The notes below the pieces were generated by a model. That model did not search any database, was not told the DNA's origin, and was given only the letters and a program-made list of their open reading frames with translations. A program made the translations under genes and the position numbers. From assembly GCF_001945365.1 (NCBI RefSeq), contig NZ_MSTQ01000005.1, positions 124,001 through 188,000 of the forward strand: a DNA stretch of 64,000 nt, given 5' to 3'. This document shows positions 7,163 to 15,326 of this stretch, piece after piece; within the stretch, counting starts at the first letter, position 1; each line of letters starts with the position of its first letter. The DNA is from Pseudomonas reinekei. Its GTDB lineage: Bacteria > Pseudomonadota > Gammaproteobacteria > Pseudomonadales > Pseudomonadaceae.

Positions 7163-9108
7163 CAGTGCACCTCCGCTGGTTCACGTTTGGCCGGCGCGGC
7201 GGGCTTTGCCGCATCGTCTTCCAGCAGCGCATCGGCCACCAGTTCGGCGATGTCCTTGATCAGCGGCCGGGGTTCGACCACGCCTTCGAGCATCGCCGTG
7301 CACTGTGGACAACCCACGGCCACCAGTTCAGCGCCGGTCTCGCGGATGTCTTCCATGCGCATGTCGGGGATTCGTTGTTTGCCCGGAATGTCGGTGATCG
7401 GCGCTCCGCCGCCGCCACCGCAGCAGCGCGAGCGGAAACCGGAGCGTTGCATCTCTTTGACTTCAATGCCGAGGGCACGCAGGACCTGACGCGGCGCCTC
7501 GTATTCGCCGTTGTAGCGGCCGAGGTAGCAAGGGTCGTGATAGGTCACGCTGTCGCCTTTGTGCTGACCGAGGCTGAGCGCGCCAGCCTGAATGATTTCC
7601 GCCATGTAGGTGCTGTGGTGCTGCACCAGGTAGTTGCCGTCGAAGGCGCCGTACTCGTTTTTCAGCACGTGGAAGCTGTGTGGATCGCAAGTAACGATGC
7701 GGTTGAAGCGGTATTTGGCCAGGGTCTGGATATTGCGCTTGGCCAGCAGCTGGAAGGTCGCTTCGTCGCCCAGGCGTCGGGCCACGTCACCACTGTCGCG
7801 CTCCTCGAGGCCGAGCACCGCGAAGTCGATTTTTGCCGCTTTCAGCACTTTGACGAAGGCGCGCAGGGTGCGCTGGTTGCGCATGTCGAAGGCGCCGTCG
7901 CCGACCCAGAACAGCACGTCGGTGGATTTCTTTTCACTGAGCAGGTTGAGGCTAAGGTCCGCCGCCCAGTTCATCCGCCCGCCCGGTGCAAAACCGCCCG
8001 GGTTGTCGGTGGCGATCAGGTTTTCCAGGACTTCGGCCCCCTTGTTCGGGGTTGCGCCTTTTTCCAGGGTCAGGTGACGGCGCATGTCGACGATGGCATC
8101 GACATGCTCGATCATCATCGGGCACTCCTCGACGCAGGCGCGGCAGGTGGTGCACGACCACAGGGTTTCGGCGTCCACCAGCCCGTTGACGATCGGCTGA
8201 TGCGGATTGCCGCTGTGCTCGCCAATCGGCTTGCCTGGATAAGGGCTGCCGGCGAATTTCGCGTCCGTGCCACCGGCGAGGCCGACCACCATGTCCTGAA
8301 TCAGTTTTTTCGGGTTCAGCGGTTGGCCAGCGGCGAACGCAGGGCATGCCGCTTCGCATTTACCGCACTGCACGCAAGCGTCGAAACCGAGCAACTGGTT
8401 CCAGGTGAAATCCTTGGGTTTTTCCACGCCCAATGGTGCGCTCGGGTCATTCAGGTCCAGCGGTTTCAAACCGGTGGAACGGCCGCCACCAAAACGCTCG
8501 GCGCGACGGTGCCAGGCCAGGTGCAGGGCACCGGCGAAGGCGTGCTTCATCGGCCCGCCCCAGGTCATGCCGAAGAACAGCTCCGACACGCCCCACAGCA
8601 CACCGATGCCGAGGATCGCCGCGACCAGCCAGCCACCAAAGTTTTCCGGCAGGATGCCCGCCACCGGCAGGGTCAGCAGGAAGAACGATGCCGAAAACGC
8701 CAGCAGGCTTTTCGGCAGGCGCATCCACGGGCCTTTGGACAAGCGGCTCGGCGGGTTGCGTCGACGCAGGTAAACGAAGATTGCGCCGACGAACATCACC
8801 GCCGACATCAGCAGCAGTGCGTACCCGAGGATGCGGTTGTGCAGGCCGAAACCGTGCACCAGAATCGCCAGCACGATGGACGCCACCGCACCACCGGCCG
8901 TGGCGACGTGGGTGTTGGCGATGTATTTGTCCCGCGCCACCACGTGGTGCAGGTCGACCATGTACCGCTTGGGCATGGCGAACAGGCCGCCGATCAGGTC
9001 GACCTTCGAGGCTCGGCCCCGGCGCCACATGGCCACCCGCCGCAACGCGCCGAGCACCGCAAGGCCCAGGGCAGCGAACAACAGGATTGGAAGAAGGGTG
9101 TTCAACAT
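7162..9108 (-). CDS. dgcB: Dimethylglycine demethylation protein DgcB, membrane Fe-S oxidoreductase
   Basis: 648-aa protein needed with DgcA for dimethylglycine to sarcosine. The N-terminal third has several hydrophobic segments (for example LLPILLFAALGLAVLGAL and later AILGIGVLWGVSELF), so it is probably membrane-anchored. Two ferredoxin-type 4Fe-4S motifs follow, CVQCGKCEAACP and CTTCRACVEECP. The C-terminal half has heterodisulfide-reductase-like CCG elements (YHDPCYLGRYNGEYEAPR, RSRCCGGGGG, VGCPQCTAML). It probably links DgcA or the Etf pair to the quinone pool; that role is inferred from domains. GGGAG precedes the start. A REPIN and a perfect DnaA box separate it from dgcA. Confidence 0.93.
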   Translation of the reverse strand: MLNTLLPILLFAALGLAVLGALRRVAMWRRGRASKVDLIGGLFAMPKRYMVDLHHVVARDKYIANTHVATAGGAVASIVLAILVHGFGLHNRILGYALLLMSAVMFVGAIFVYLRRRNPPSRLSKGPWMRLPKSLLAFSASFFLLTLPVAGILPENFGGWLVAAILGIGVLWGVSELFFGMTWGGPMKHAFAGALHLAWHRRAERFGGGRSTGLKPLDLNDPSAPLGVEKPKDFTWNQLLGFDACVQCGKCEAACPAFAAGQPLNPKKLIQDMVVGLAGGTDAKFAGSPYPGKPIGEHSGNPHQPIVNGLVDAETLWSCTTCRACVEECPMMIEHVDAIVDMRRHLTLEKGATPNKGAEVLENLIATDNPGGFAPGGRMNWAADLSLNLLSEKKSTDVLFWVGDGAFDMRNQRTLRAFVKVLKAAKIDFAVLGLEERDSGDVARRLGDEATFQLLAKRNIQTLAKYRFNRIVTCDPHSFHVLKNEYGAFDGNYLVQHHSTYMAEIIQAGALSLGQHKGDSVTYHDPCYLGRYNGEYEAPRQVLRALGIEVKEMQRSGFRSRCCGGGGGAPITDIPGKQRIPDMRMEDIRETGAELVAVGCPQCTAMLEGVVEPRPLIKDIAELVADALLEDDAAKPAAPAKREPAEVH

Positions 9109-9170
9109 GGTGAAGCTCCCAAAGACCGCAGGGTCTTGCAGGCCAAACTACCTGGATGCCTTGCCCGATT

Positions 9171-9264
9171 CCTGTCGGAGCGAGCCTGCTCGCGAAAGCG
9201 GTGGGTCAGTCGACATCAACGTTGGCTGACAGATTGCATTCGCGAGCAGGCTCGCTCCCACAGG
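9171..9264. repeat. REPIN between dgcA and dgcB
   Basis: Intact inverted REP pair in the middle of the presumed dgcA-dgcB transcript, where it may attenuate or stabilise mRNA. Confidence 0.88.
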
Positions 9265-9265
9265 G

Positions 9266-9274
9266 TTATCCACA
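9266..9274 (+). promoter_or_regulatory. Perfect DnaA box between dgcA and dgcB
   Basis: TTATCCACA immediately beside the REPIN and 6 bp from the dgcA stop codon. Non-coding, so codon use does not explain it. Confidence 0.5.
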
Positions 9275-9279
9275 AGCTC

Positions 9280-11340
9280 TTAGAAATCCTTGCACAACCG
9301 CAACGCGTCGTAGATCGCCGCGTGCACGTTACGCTGGGCCACGCAGTCGCCGATGCGGAACAGCAGGTAGCCGTCGCCACTTTGTTCCAGGCAAGGTTGC
9401 GGCTTGATCGCGAACAAGGCTTCAACGTCGATCTGGCCCTTGTTGCGCGAGCCTTCCTTCATTGCGTAGTAGATCTCCTCATCCGGACGCACGCCGTTCT
9501 CGATGACCACCTGGTCCACCACCCGCTCCTCTTTGGCGCCGGTGTATTCGTTCTCCAGCACCGCTACCAGCTTGTCGCCTTCGCGGTAGACCTTCTCCAG
9601 CATCATGTCGCCGGTCATGATCACTTCTTTCGGGTACATGCTGCGGTAGTAAGTCGGGAACGACGTACCGCCAATCGCCACGCCCGGCTTGATGTCGTCG
9701 GTGACGATCTCCACCTGGCTGCCCTTGTCGGCAATGAAGTCGGCGGTGGACATGCCGGTGAACTCGCAAATGGTGTCGTAGACCAGCACGTTCTTGCCCG
9801 GTGCCACCTTGCCGTCGAGGATGTCCCAGCTACTGACCACCAGGCCTTCAGCCGCGCCCCAGTGTTCGTTCTGCTCGATGAACGGATGACCGCCGACGGC
9901 CAGCACCACCACGTCCGGACGCAGGTCCATGATGGTCGGCGCATCCGCCGCAGTGCCCAGGCGCAAGTCGACTTTCAGACGTGCCAGTTCCAGCTGATAC
10001 CAGCGGGTGATACCGGCGATCTGGTCCCGTTGCGGCGCTTTCGAGGCGGTGGTGATTTGTCCGCCGATGAACTCTTTCTTCTCGAACAACGTTACGTCGT
10101 GGCCACGTTCGGCGGCCACGCGCGCCGCTTCCATCCCCGCAGGACCGGCACCCACGACCACCACTTTGCGTTTCACGCCGGTGGTTTTCTCGATGATGTG
10201 CGGCAGGCCCATGTATTCACGGGACGTCGCGGCGTTCTGGATGCACAGCACATCCAGACCTTGATACTGACGGTCGATGCAGTAGTTGGCGCCGACGCAC
10301 TGCTTGATCTGGTCGATCTGGCCCATCTTGATCTTGGCGATCAGGTGCGGGTCGGCAATGTGGGCGCGGGTCATGCCGACCATGTCGACGTAACCGCCCT
10401 CCAGAATGCGCGTGGCCTGGTTCGGGTCCTTGATGTTCTGCGCGTGAAGCACCGGGACCTTGACCACTTCCTTGATCCCGGCGGCCAGGTGCAGGAATGG
10501 CTCCGGTGGATAACTCATGTTCGGAATCACGTTGGCCAGGGTGTTGTGGGTGTCACAACCCGAGCCGACGACGCCGATGAAATCCAGCATGCCGGTGTCG
10601 TCGTAATACTTGGCGATCTGCTTCATGTCTTCATGGGACAGACCATCCGGGTGGAACTCGTCACCGCAGATACGCATGCCCACGCAGAAATCGTCACCGA
10701 CCTCGGCGCGCACGGCCTTCAACACTTCCAGGCCGAACTTCATGCGGCCTTCGAAGGTGCCGCCCCATTCATCGGTACGCTTGTTGACCCGCGGGCTCCA
10801 GAACTGGTCGATCATGTGCTGGTGCACCGCCGACAATTCGACGCCGTCCAGGCCACCGGCCTTGGCGCGACGTGCTGCTTGCGCGTAGTTGCCGATCACC
10901 CGCCAGATTTCTTCGGGCTCGATGGTCTTGCAGGTGGCACGGTGCACCGGCTCACGCACGCCCGACGGCGACATCAGGGTCGGCCAGTTGAAGCCGTCCC
11001 AGCGCGAGCGACGGCCCATGTGGGTAATCTGAATCATGATCTTGGCGCCGTGCTTGTGCATGGCGTCGGCCAGATTCTGGAAATGCGGAATGATGCGGTC
11101 GGTAGACAGGTTGACCGAGCTCCACCATTCCTGCGGGCTGTCGATCGCCACCACGGACGAACCGCCGCAGATCGCCAGGCCGATCCCGCCCTTGGCCTTC
11201 TCTTCGTAATACTTGACGTACCGGTCGGTGGTCATGCCGCCGTCGGTCGCGTAGACCTCGGCGTGCGCGGTGCTGAGCACGCGGTTGCGGATGGTCAGTT
11301 TGCCAATTTGAATTGGCTGGAACATTGCTTCGAAAGCCAT
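9280..11340 (-). CDS. dgcA: Dimethylglycine demethylase catalytic subunit DgcA
   Basis: 686-aa flavoprotein of the trimethylamine dehydrogenase / 2,4-dienoyl-CoA reductase family, oxidising dimethylglycine to sarcosine. The N-terminal TIM barrel (residues 1-340) carries the FMN site. The cluster region is CVGANYC at 348-354 plus C366, and a C-terminal FAD/NAD-like domain begins with VVVVGAGPAGMEAARVAAERG near residue 394. Trimethylamine dehydrogenase uses four cysteines (CxxCxxC...C) for 4Fe-4S; the second is Ala351 here. GAGGA lies before the ATG. It is 15 bp downstream of the DUF5943 gene, in one leftward cluster. Confidence 0.95.
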   Translation of the reverse strand: MAFEAMFQPIQIGKLTIRNRVLSTAHAEVYATDGGMTTDRYVKYYEEKAKGGIGLAICGGSSVVAIDSPQEWWSSVNLSTDRIIPHFQNLADAMHKHGAKIMIQITHMGRRSRWDGFNWPTLMSPSGVREPVHRATCKTIEPEEIWRVIGNYAQAARRAKAGGLDGVELSAVHQHMIDQFWSPRVNKRTDEWGGTFEGRMKFGLEVLKAVRAEVGDDFCVGMRICGDEFHPDGLSHEDMKQIAKYYDDTGMLDFIGVVGSGCDTHNTLANVIPNMSYPPEPFLHLAAGIKEVVKVPVLHAQNIKDPNQATRILEGGYVDMVGMTRAHIADPHLIAKIKMGQIDQIKQCVGANYCIDRQYQGLDVLCIQNAATSREYMGLPHIIEKTTGVKRKVVVVGAGPAGMEAARVAAERGHDVTLFEKKEFIGGQITTASKAPQRDQIAGITRWYQLELARLKVDLRLGTAADAPTIMDLRPDVVVLAVGGHPFIEQNEHWGAAEGLVVSSWDILDGKVAPGKNVLVYDTICEFTGMSTADFIADKGSQVEIVTDDIKPGVAIGGTSFPTYYRSMYPKEVIMTGDMMLEKVYREGDKLVAVLENEYTGAKEERVVDQVVIENGVRPDEEIYYAMKEGSRNKGQIDVEALFAIKPQPCLEQSGDGYLLFRIGDCVAQRNVHAAIYDALRLCKDF

Positions 11341-11355
11341 GGCGGGTTCCTCGAC

Positions 11356-11886
11356 TTACAACGGCTTGACGATGAACAAGCCGTCTTCGTGGCCCTCTTC
11401 GGAGCCACCGTAGACTTGCTCGGCCACGGTGCGGATCTGGCTGCCGCGAGCGGCGAGGATCTGATCCATGGCCCCTGCAAACCAGCCGGTGAACATATAG
11501 TCGACCTTGCGCCCGACCTTGCCGTACACGTAGACGAATGCCGAGTGTTCGAGCTTGACGCTGGCGGTGCCTTTGTCGAGGTCGATGTCCTGGATCTTGA
11601 ACAGGCCCCAGCCGCGTTGCGACAGGCGCTTCATGTAATGTTCGAACACCGCGACGCCTTCCAGGCCGTGGCATTCGGCTTCTTTTTCACACCAGTGCCA
11701 GGCGGACTTGTAGCCGGCCTTGTAGAGAATCTCGGCATAGGCATCGGCGCCCAGCACTTCCTCGATGCCCATGTGGTTGTTGACGAAGAAATGGCGCGGC
11801 ACGTAAAGCATCGGCAGTGCGTCGGACGTCCAGACGCCGGTCTCGCTGTCGACTTCAATTGGCAATTGCGGGGCGATCTTGGCCAT
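11356..11886 (-). CDS. DUF5943 family protein of the dimethylglycine cluster
   Basis: 176-aa soluble protein, conserved at this position between dgcA and the dipeptidase-like gene in pseudomonads. No signal peptide and no membrane segment. The fold is probably of the 4-vinyl-reductase-like (V4R) kind, from the pattern YAEILYKAGYKSAWHWCEKE near residues 50-70 and a C-terminal VDYMFTGWFAGAMDQIL. GGAG is 9 bases before ATG. The tight spacing to dgcA suggests a role in the same pathway, perhaps binding or folding support; this is inference and no biochemical function is known to me. Confidence 0.8.
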   Translation of the reverse strand: MAKIAPQLPIEVDSETGVWTSDALPMLYVPRHFFVNNHMGIEEVLGADAYAEILYKAGYKSAWHWCEKEAECHGLEGVAVFEHYMKRLSQRGWGLFKIQDIDLDKGTASVKLEHSAFVYVYGKVGRKVDYMFTGWFAGAMDQILAARGSQIRTVAEQVYGGSEEGHEDGLFIVKPL

Positions 11887-11964
11887 GGAAACTTAACTCC
11901 AGAAAAATTTTGGTGTTGCCTGCGGCGCGGATGGCCGCAGGTAAGGATTCAGAAGTGCGGCGGC

Positions 11965-12942
11965 TTATTCGCCCCAGACGTCTTTGAGCACGTTGACCCA
12001 GTTCTCGCCCATGATCTTGCGCACCACGCGCTCGCTATGGCCGCGCTTGAGCAGGGTTTCGGTCAGGTTCGGGAACTCGCCGACGGTGCGGATGCCCAGC
12101 GGATTGATGATCTTGCCGAAGCTGGTCAGGCGGCGGGCGTAGCCCTTGTCGTGGGTCAGGTACTCGAAGAAGTCCTGGCCGTGGCCCTGGGTGAAGTCGG
12201 TACCGATGCCGATCGCGTCTTCGCCGACGATGTTCATGGTGTATTCGATGGCTTCGGCGTAGTCGTCGATGGTCGAATCGATGCCCTTGGCCAGAAACGG
12301 CGCGAACATGGTCACGCCGACGAAACCGCCGTGGTCGGCAATGAACTTGAGCTCTTCATCGGACTTGTTGCGCGGGTGCTCTTTGAGACCCGACGGCAGG
12401 CAATGGGAATAGCAGACGGGTTTCTTCGATTCGAGGATGACTTCTTCGGACGTTTTCGAACCCACGTGGGACAAGTCGCACATCACGCCAACGCGGTTCA
12501 TCTCGGCAACGATTTCGCGACCGAAGCCCGACAGGCCGCCGTCACGCTCGTAGCAACCGGTGCCCACCAGGTTCTGGGTGTTGTAGCACATCTGCACGAT
12601 ACCGACGCCGAGCTGCTTGAACACCTCGACATAGCCGATCTGGTCTTCAAACGCATGGGCATTCTGGAAACCGAACAGGATGCCGGTCTTGCCGACTTCC
12701 TTGGCCTTGCGAATGTCGGCGGTGGTGCGCACCGGCATCACCAGGTCGCTGTTCTCGCGGATCAGCTTCTGGCTGGCGGCAATGTTATTGACGGTGGCCT
12801 GGAAGCCCTCCCACACCGACACGGTACAGTTGGCCGCGGTCAGGCCGCCCTTGCGCATGTCTTCGAACAGCTCACGGTTCCACTTGGCAATAATCAGCCC
12901 GTCGATAACGATGCTGTCGGCGTGCAATTCGGCTGGGCTCAT
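11965..12942 (-). CDS. M19 (renal dipeptidase) family protein lacking part of the zinc site
   Basis: 325-aa cytoplasmic protein of the membrane-dipeptidase family (no signal peptide). The second-metal histidines are conserved, H159 in DLSHVG and H180 in VCYSH, as is D249 in IGIGTDF. However, the N-terminal DGHND motif reads DGLIIAKW (L16, I18 in place of His and Asp), and the bridging glutamate position in GFQNAH is Gln93. A normal binuclear zinc dipeptidase is therefore unlikely. It is the first gene of the leftward dgc cluster, with AAGGGGA before the start, so it probably acts in betaine/dimethylglycine metabolism in an unknown way. Confidence 0.88.
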   Translation of the reverse strand: MSPAELHADSIVIDGLIIAKWNRELFEDMRKGGLTAANCTVSVWEGFQATVNNIAASQKLIRENSDLVMPVRTTADIRKAKEVGKTGILFGFQNAHAFEDQIGYVEVFKQLGVGIVQMCYNTQNLVGTGCYERDGGLSGFGREIVAEMNRVGVMCDLSHVGSKTSEEVILESKKPVCYSHCLPSGLKEHPRNKSDEELKFIADHGGFVGVTMFAPFLAKGIDSTIDDYAEAIEYTMNIVGEDAIGIGTDFTQGHGQDFFEYLTHDKGYARRLTSFGKIINPLGIRTVGEFPNLTETLLKRGHSERVVRKIMGENWVNVLKDVWGE

Positions 12943-13163
12943 CAGGCTGTCCCCTTATTAGCGATTCATGCGCCGAATCGTCTGCCGGCGCTTTGGGGCC
13001 AGCATATGCCTGAGGACCGGGGCGACCCGGTGCAAAAACGACAGGGGGTTTGCCGAAAGCGTCAATCTGCGACAAAGGGTCGTCGCCGGGCGTAATCAGC
13101 GCCCTGTTCAAGGCCCCGCGGTTGAGCCAGAATTCGCCGCATTACTAAATTTGGGGCGATGTA
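12943..13163. promoter_or_regulatory. Upstream region of the dgc cluster
   Basis: 221 bp between the divergent dipeptidase-like and LprI-like genes. The 9-mer TCTGCGACA at 13066-13074 also occurs at 2684-2692 in the gbc control region, both on the + strand. A shared activator such as GbdR would be expected from the P. aeruginosa regulon, but the evidence here is only the shared 9-mer. Confidence 0.3.
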
Positions 13164-13565
13164 ATGAAATCGATCTTCCTGGCTTTGGCACTGATAGCGA
13201 CTGGCGTACACGCGGCTGAAGAAGCCGACGACAACCCCTGCGACAAAGTCGAAAACGACATCCAGACCCTGGAATGCTCGGCCTTTAGCAAAACCACCGC
13301 CGAAGAGCTGCTGAGCGAAAACTACAAAAGCCTGAACGAGCGCATGCAGTCGCTCTACGGCAAGAACCCGTCGCAACTGGCCGACATCGCCGCAAAAATC
13401 AAGGCCGCGCAACAACAATGGCTGAAAACCCGCGACGCCGACTGCGCCGTGGAAGCTTTCCCGGCCACCACCGGCAGCAAGGCATTCACCATTGCGCAGA
13501 ATGATTGCGTGGCGCGGATGAGTGATGAACGGTCGGAGTTTTTGGAGTCGATTGGGCAGGAGTAA
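13164..13565 (+). CDS. LprI/DUF1311-type secreted protein
   Basis: 133 aa with a clear signal peptide (MKSIFLALALIATGVHA, cut after AxA). The mature part is short and helical with four cysteines (PCDKVENDIQTLECSAF near the start, DADCAVEAF and AQNDCVARM later). This matches the DUF1311 / lysozyme-inhibitor LprI-like family of periplasmic proteins. It may guard peptidoglycan against lysozyme, but family members are diverse and the call is by pattern. A single gene with no evident operon partner. Confidence 0.75.
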   Translation: MKSIFLALALIATGVHAAEEADDNPCDKVENDIQTLECSAFSKTTAEELLSENYKSLNERMQSLYGKNPSQLADIAAKIKAAQQQWLKTRDADCAVEAFPATTGSKAFTIAQNDCVARMSDERSEFLESIGQE

Positions 13566-13626
13566 TGCAATCGCCGGCCATCCTGCGATGTAAGCTGCAC
13601 GCCATCAGCCAGTTAAGGGATTGAAC

Positions 13627-14043
13627 ATGAAAGTCTGCGGCATCGAAATCAAAGGCAGCGAAGCGATCATCGCCGTGGCGTCCCTCGACGGTACGAACCT
13701 GAGTCACGTTGCGCTCAATACCAAGAAAATCGCCCTCGACGATGATGACGAAGCGGCCAACGTGAAACTGTTCGCCGCGCAGGTTGCGTCGTTTATCCGT
13801 GAAAACGCCATCGACCGCATCGCGATCAAGAAGCGCAGCAAGAAAGGCGAGTTTGCCGGTGGGCCGACCACGTTCAAGATCGAAGGGGTTTTCCAGTTGC
13901 TGGAGAATTGCGAAGTGACGTTGTTGTCGCCGCAGACGATCAATGCGCAGAGCAAGAAACACGATTTTGAACTGCCGGGGACGCTGAACAAGTATCAGCA
14001 TGAGGCCTACAAGGCGGCGTGTTCGGCGCTTTTGAAGAAGTAA
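13627..14043 (+). CDS. DUF3010 family protein
   Basis: 138-aa cytoplasmic protein, beginning MKVCGIEIKGSEAIIAV, an actin/RNase-H-like first strand pattern with a conserved short motif. IAIKKRSKKGEFAGG near residue 63 and LLSPQTINAQSK near 100 are typical of DUF3010. The start is ATG 13627 with AAGGGA at 13615-13620; the TTG at 13621 is too close to that site. Function unknown. Confidence 0.82.
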   Translation: MKVCGIEIKGSEAIIAVASLDGTNLSHVALNTKKIALDDDDEAANVKLFAAQVASFIRENAIDRIAIKKRSKKGEFAGGPTTFKIEGVFQLLENCEVTLLSPQTINAQSKKHDFELPGTLNKYQHEAYKAACSALLKK

Positions 14044-14069
14044 CAGGTCTTTCTGACAGAACAAACTAA

Positions 14070-14162
14070 CTGTGGGAGCCAGCCTGCTGGCGATGGCGGT
14101 GCATCAGTCGATATTCATGTGTCTGACATACCGCTATCGCCAGCAGGCTGGCTCCCACAGGG
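14070..14162. repeat. REPIN, CCAGCCTGCTGG variant
   Basis: Inverted pair with core GGGAGCCAGCCTGCTGGCGA, the second sequence type of this REP family, between the convergent DUF3010 and cdhR genes. Confidence 0.88.
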
Positions 14163-14173
14163 TTTTCGGGTGT

Positions 14174-15118
14174 TCATGCTTTCGCGGTACGCCGGTCTTC
14201 CCGCGGGCAACGCTCAAACTTCGCCCGATAGCTGCGGGTGAAATACGACGGCGATTCAAACCCGCAGGCGATGCTCACTTCCAGCACGCTCATGTCCGTT
14301 TGCCGCAGCAATTGCCGGGCCTTTTCCAGCCGCAAGCGCAGGTAGAAATTGCTCGGCGTGTCGTTCAGGTGCAAACGGAACAGGCGCTCCAGTTGCCGAC
14401 GCGTCACTTTGATCGATTCCGCCAATTCCAGCGTGGTCAATGGCGGTTCGCTGTGCTGCTCCATCTCGCCGATCACGTGCACCAACTTCTTGTTACTGAT
14501 GCCATAACGCGTGGCGACTTCCATGCGCTGGTGGTCTTTGCGCGGGCGGATGCGGCCGAGCACGAATTGTTCGCTGACCTGGATCGCCAGTTCCGGGCCG
14601 TGGGCCTGGGCGATCAGATCCAGCATTAAATCAATGGATGCGGTGCCGCCGGCAGAGGTGATGCGTCGACGGTCGATCTCGAACAACTCCTGAGTGACGC
14701 TGAGCTGCGGATAGGACTCCTTGAAGGCGTCGATGGCCTCCCAGTGCAGGGTCAGGCGGTGCCCCTCGAGCAGGCCCGCTTCGGCGAGGATGAAGCTGCC
14801 GGTGTCGATGGCGCCCAGGGTCACGCCTTCGTTGTCCAGCCGCCGTAGCCAGTGCTCCAGCGCAGGCGTGGCGAACTTCAACGGTTCGAAGCCGGCGACC
14901 ACCAGCAGCGTCGCGCCTTTCTTCAGCGGCTCCAGTGCTGCATCGGCGTTGACCGACATGCCGTTACTGGCCAGCACCGCCCCGCCGTCCGCGCTCAGCA
15001 CATGCCAGCGATACAGTTCGCCGCGAAAGCGATTGGCCACCCGCAACGGCTCGATGGCCGAGATAAATCCAATGGCCGAGAAACCCGGCATCAACAAGAA
15101 ATAGAAATCCTGGGACAT
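14174..15118 (-). CDS. cdhR: Carnitine catabolism transcriptional activator CdhR (GATase1-AraC)
   Basis: GlxA-type regulator: an N-terminal DJ-1/class-I amidotransferase-like sensing domain (FLLMPGFSAIGFISAIEPLR...) and a C-terminal AraC DNA-binding domain with two helix-turn-helix units (TTLELAESIKVTRRQLERLF and VLEVSIACGFESPSYFTRSY). It is divergent from caiX-cdhCAB, the operon it activates with carnitine in P. aeruginosa. The start is taken at 15118 (MSQDFYFLLMPG, 314 aa), where family similarity begins; an in-frame ATG at 15178 would add 20 residues of low-complexity sequence. Paralogous to GbdR in this window. Confidence 0.88.
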   Translation of the reverse strand: MSQDFYFLLMPGFSAIGFISAIEPLRVANRFRGELYRWHVLSADGGAVLASNGMSVNADAALEPLKKGATLLVVAGFEPLKFATPALEHWLRRLDNEGVTLGAIDTGSFILAEAGLLEGHRLTLHWEAIDAFKESYPQLSVTQELFEIDRRRITSAGGTASIDLMLDLIAQAHGPELAIQVSEQFVLGRIRPRKDHQRMEVATRYGISNKKLVHVIGEMEQHSEPPLTTLELAESIKVTRRQLERLFRLHLNDTPSNFYLRLRLEKARQLLRQTDMSVLEVSIACGFESPSYFTRSYRAKFERCPREDRRTAKA

Positions 15119-15202
15119 GGAGCGCACTCGGTTGGCGGTAACGAGAGGGCGGGTAGCGTGTTGATGTTGATACGCCACTTACCAGCGGCATTCAAGAGCA
15201 CA

Positions 15203-15237
15203 GGTCGCTGCAGTGCAAGAGCTGGTCGCCGCAGTGC
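15203..15237 (+). promoter_or_regulatory. Tandem direct repeat, candidate CdhR operator
   Basis: GGTCGCTGCAGTGC at 15203-15216 and GGTCGCCGCAGTGC at 15224-15237 differ at one base and are offset by exactly 21 bp, two helical turns. This is the expected layout for an AraC-type activator binding two half-sites, and it lies 90 bp before caiX between the divergent cdhR and caiX genes. Confidence 0.65.
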
Positions 15238-15326
15238 GCTTTCATGGCGCCTTAGCTGCGTAACTTGGCATCACCGGCGCGTCAGACGCCGGAACTCACA
15301 ATAACGAACTGCCGAGGAACCTGAGA

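Noticed and set aside
7165..13095. Very long open frame (about 1976 codons) on the + strand
   Set aside because: It is antisense to six well-supported minus-strand genes and shows no family motif; GC-rich codon bias opens such frames.
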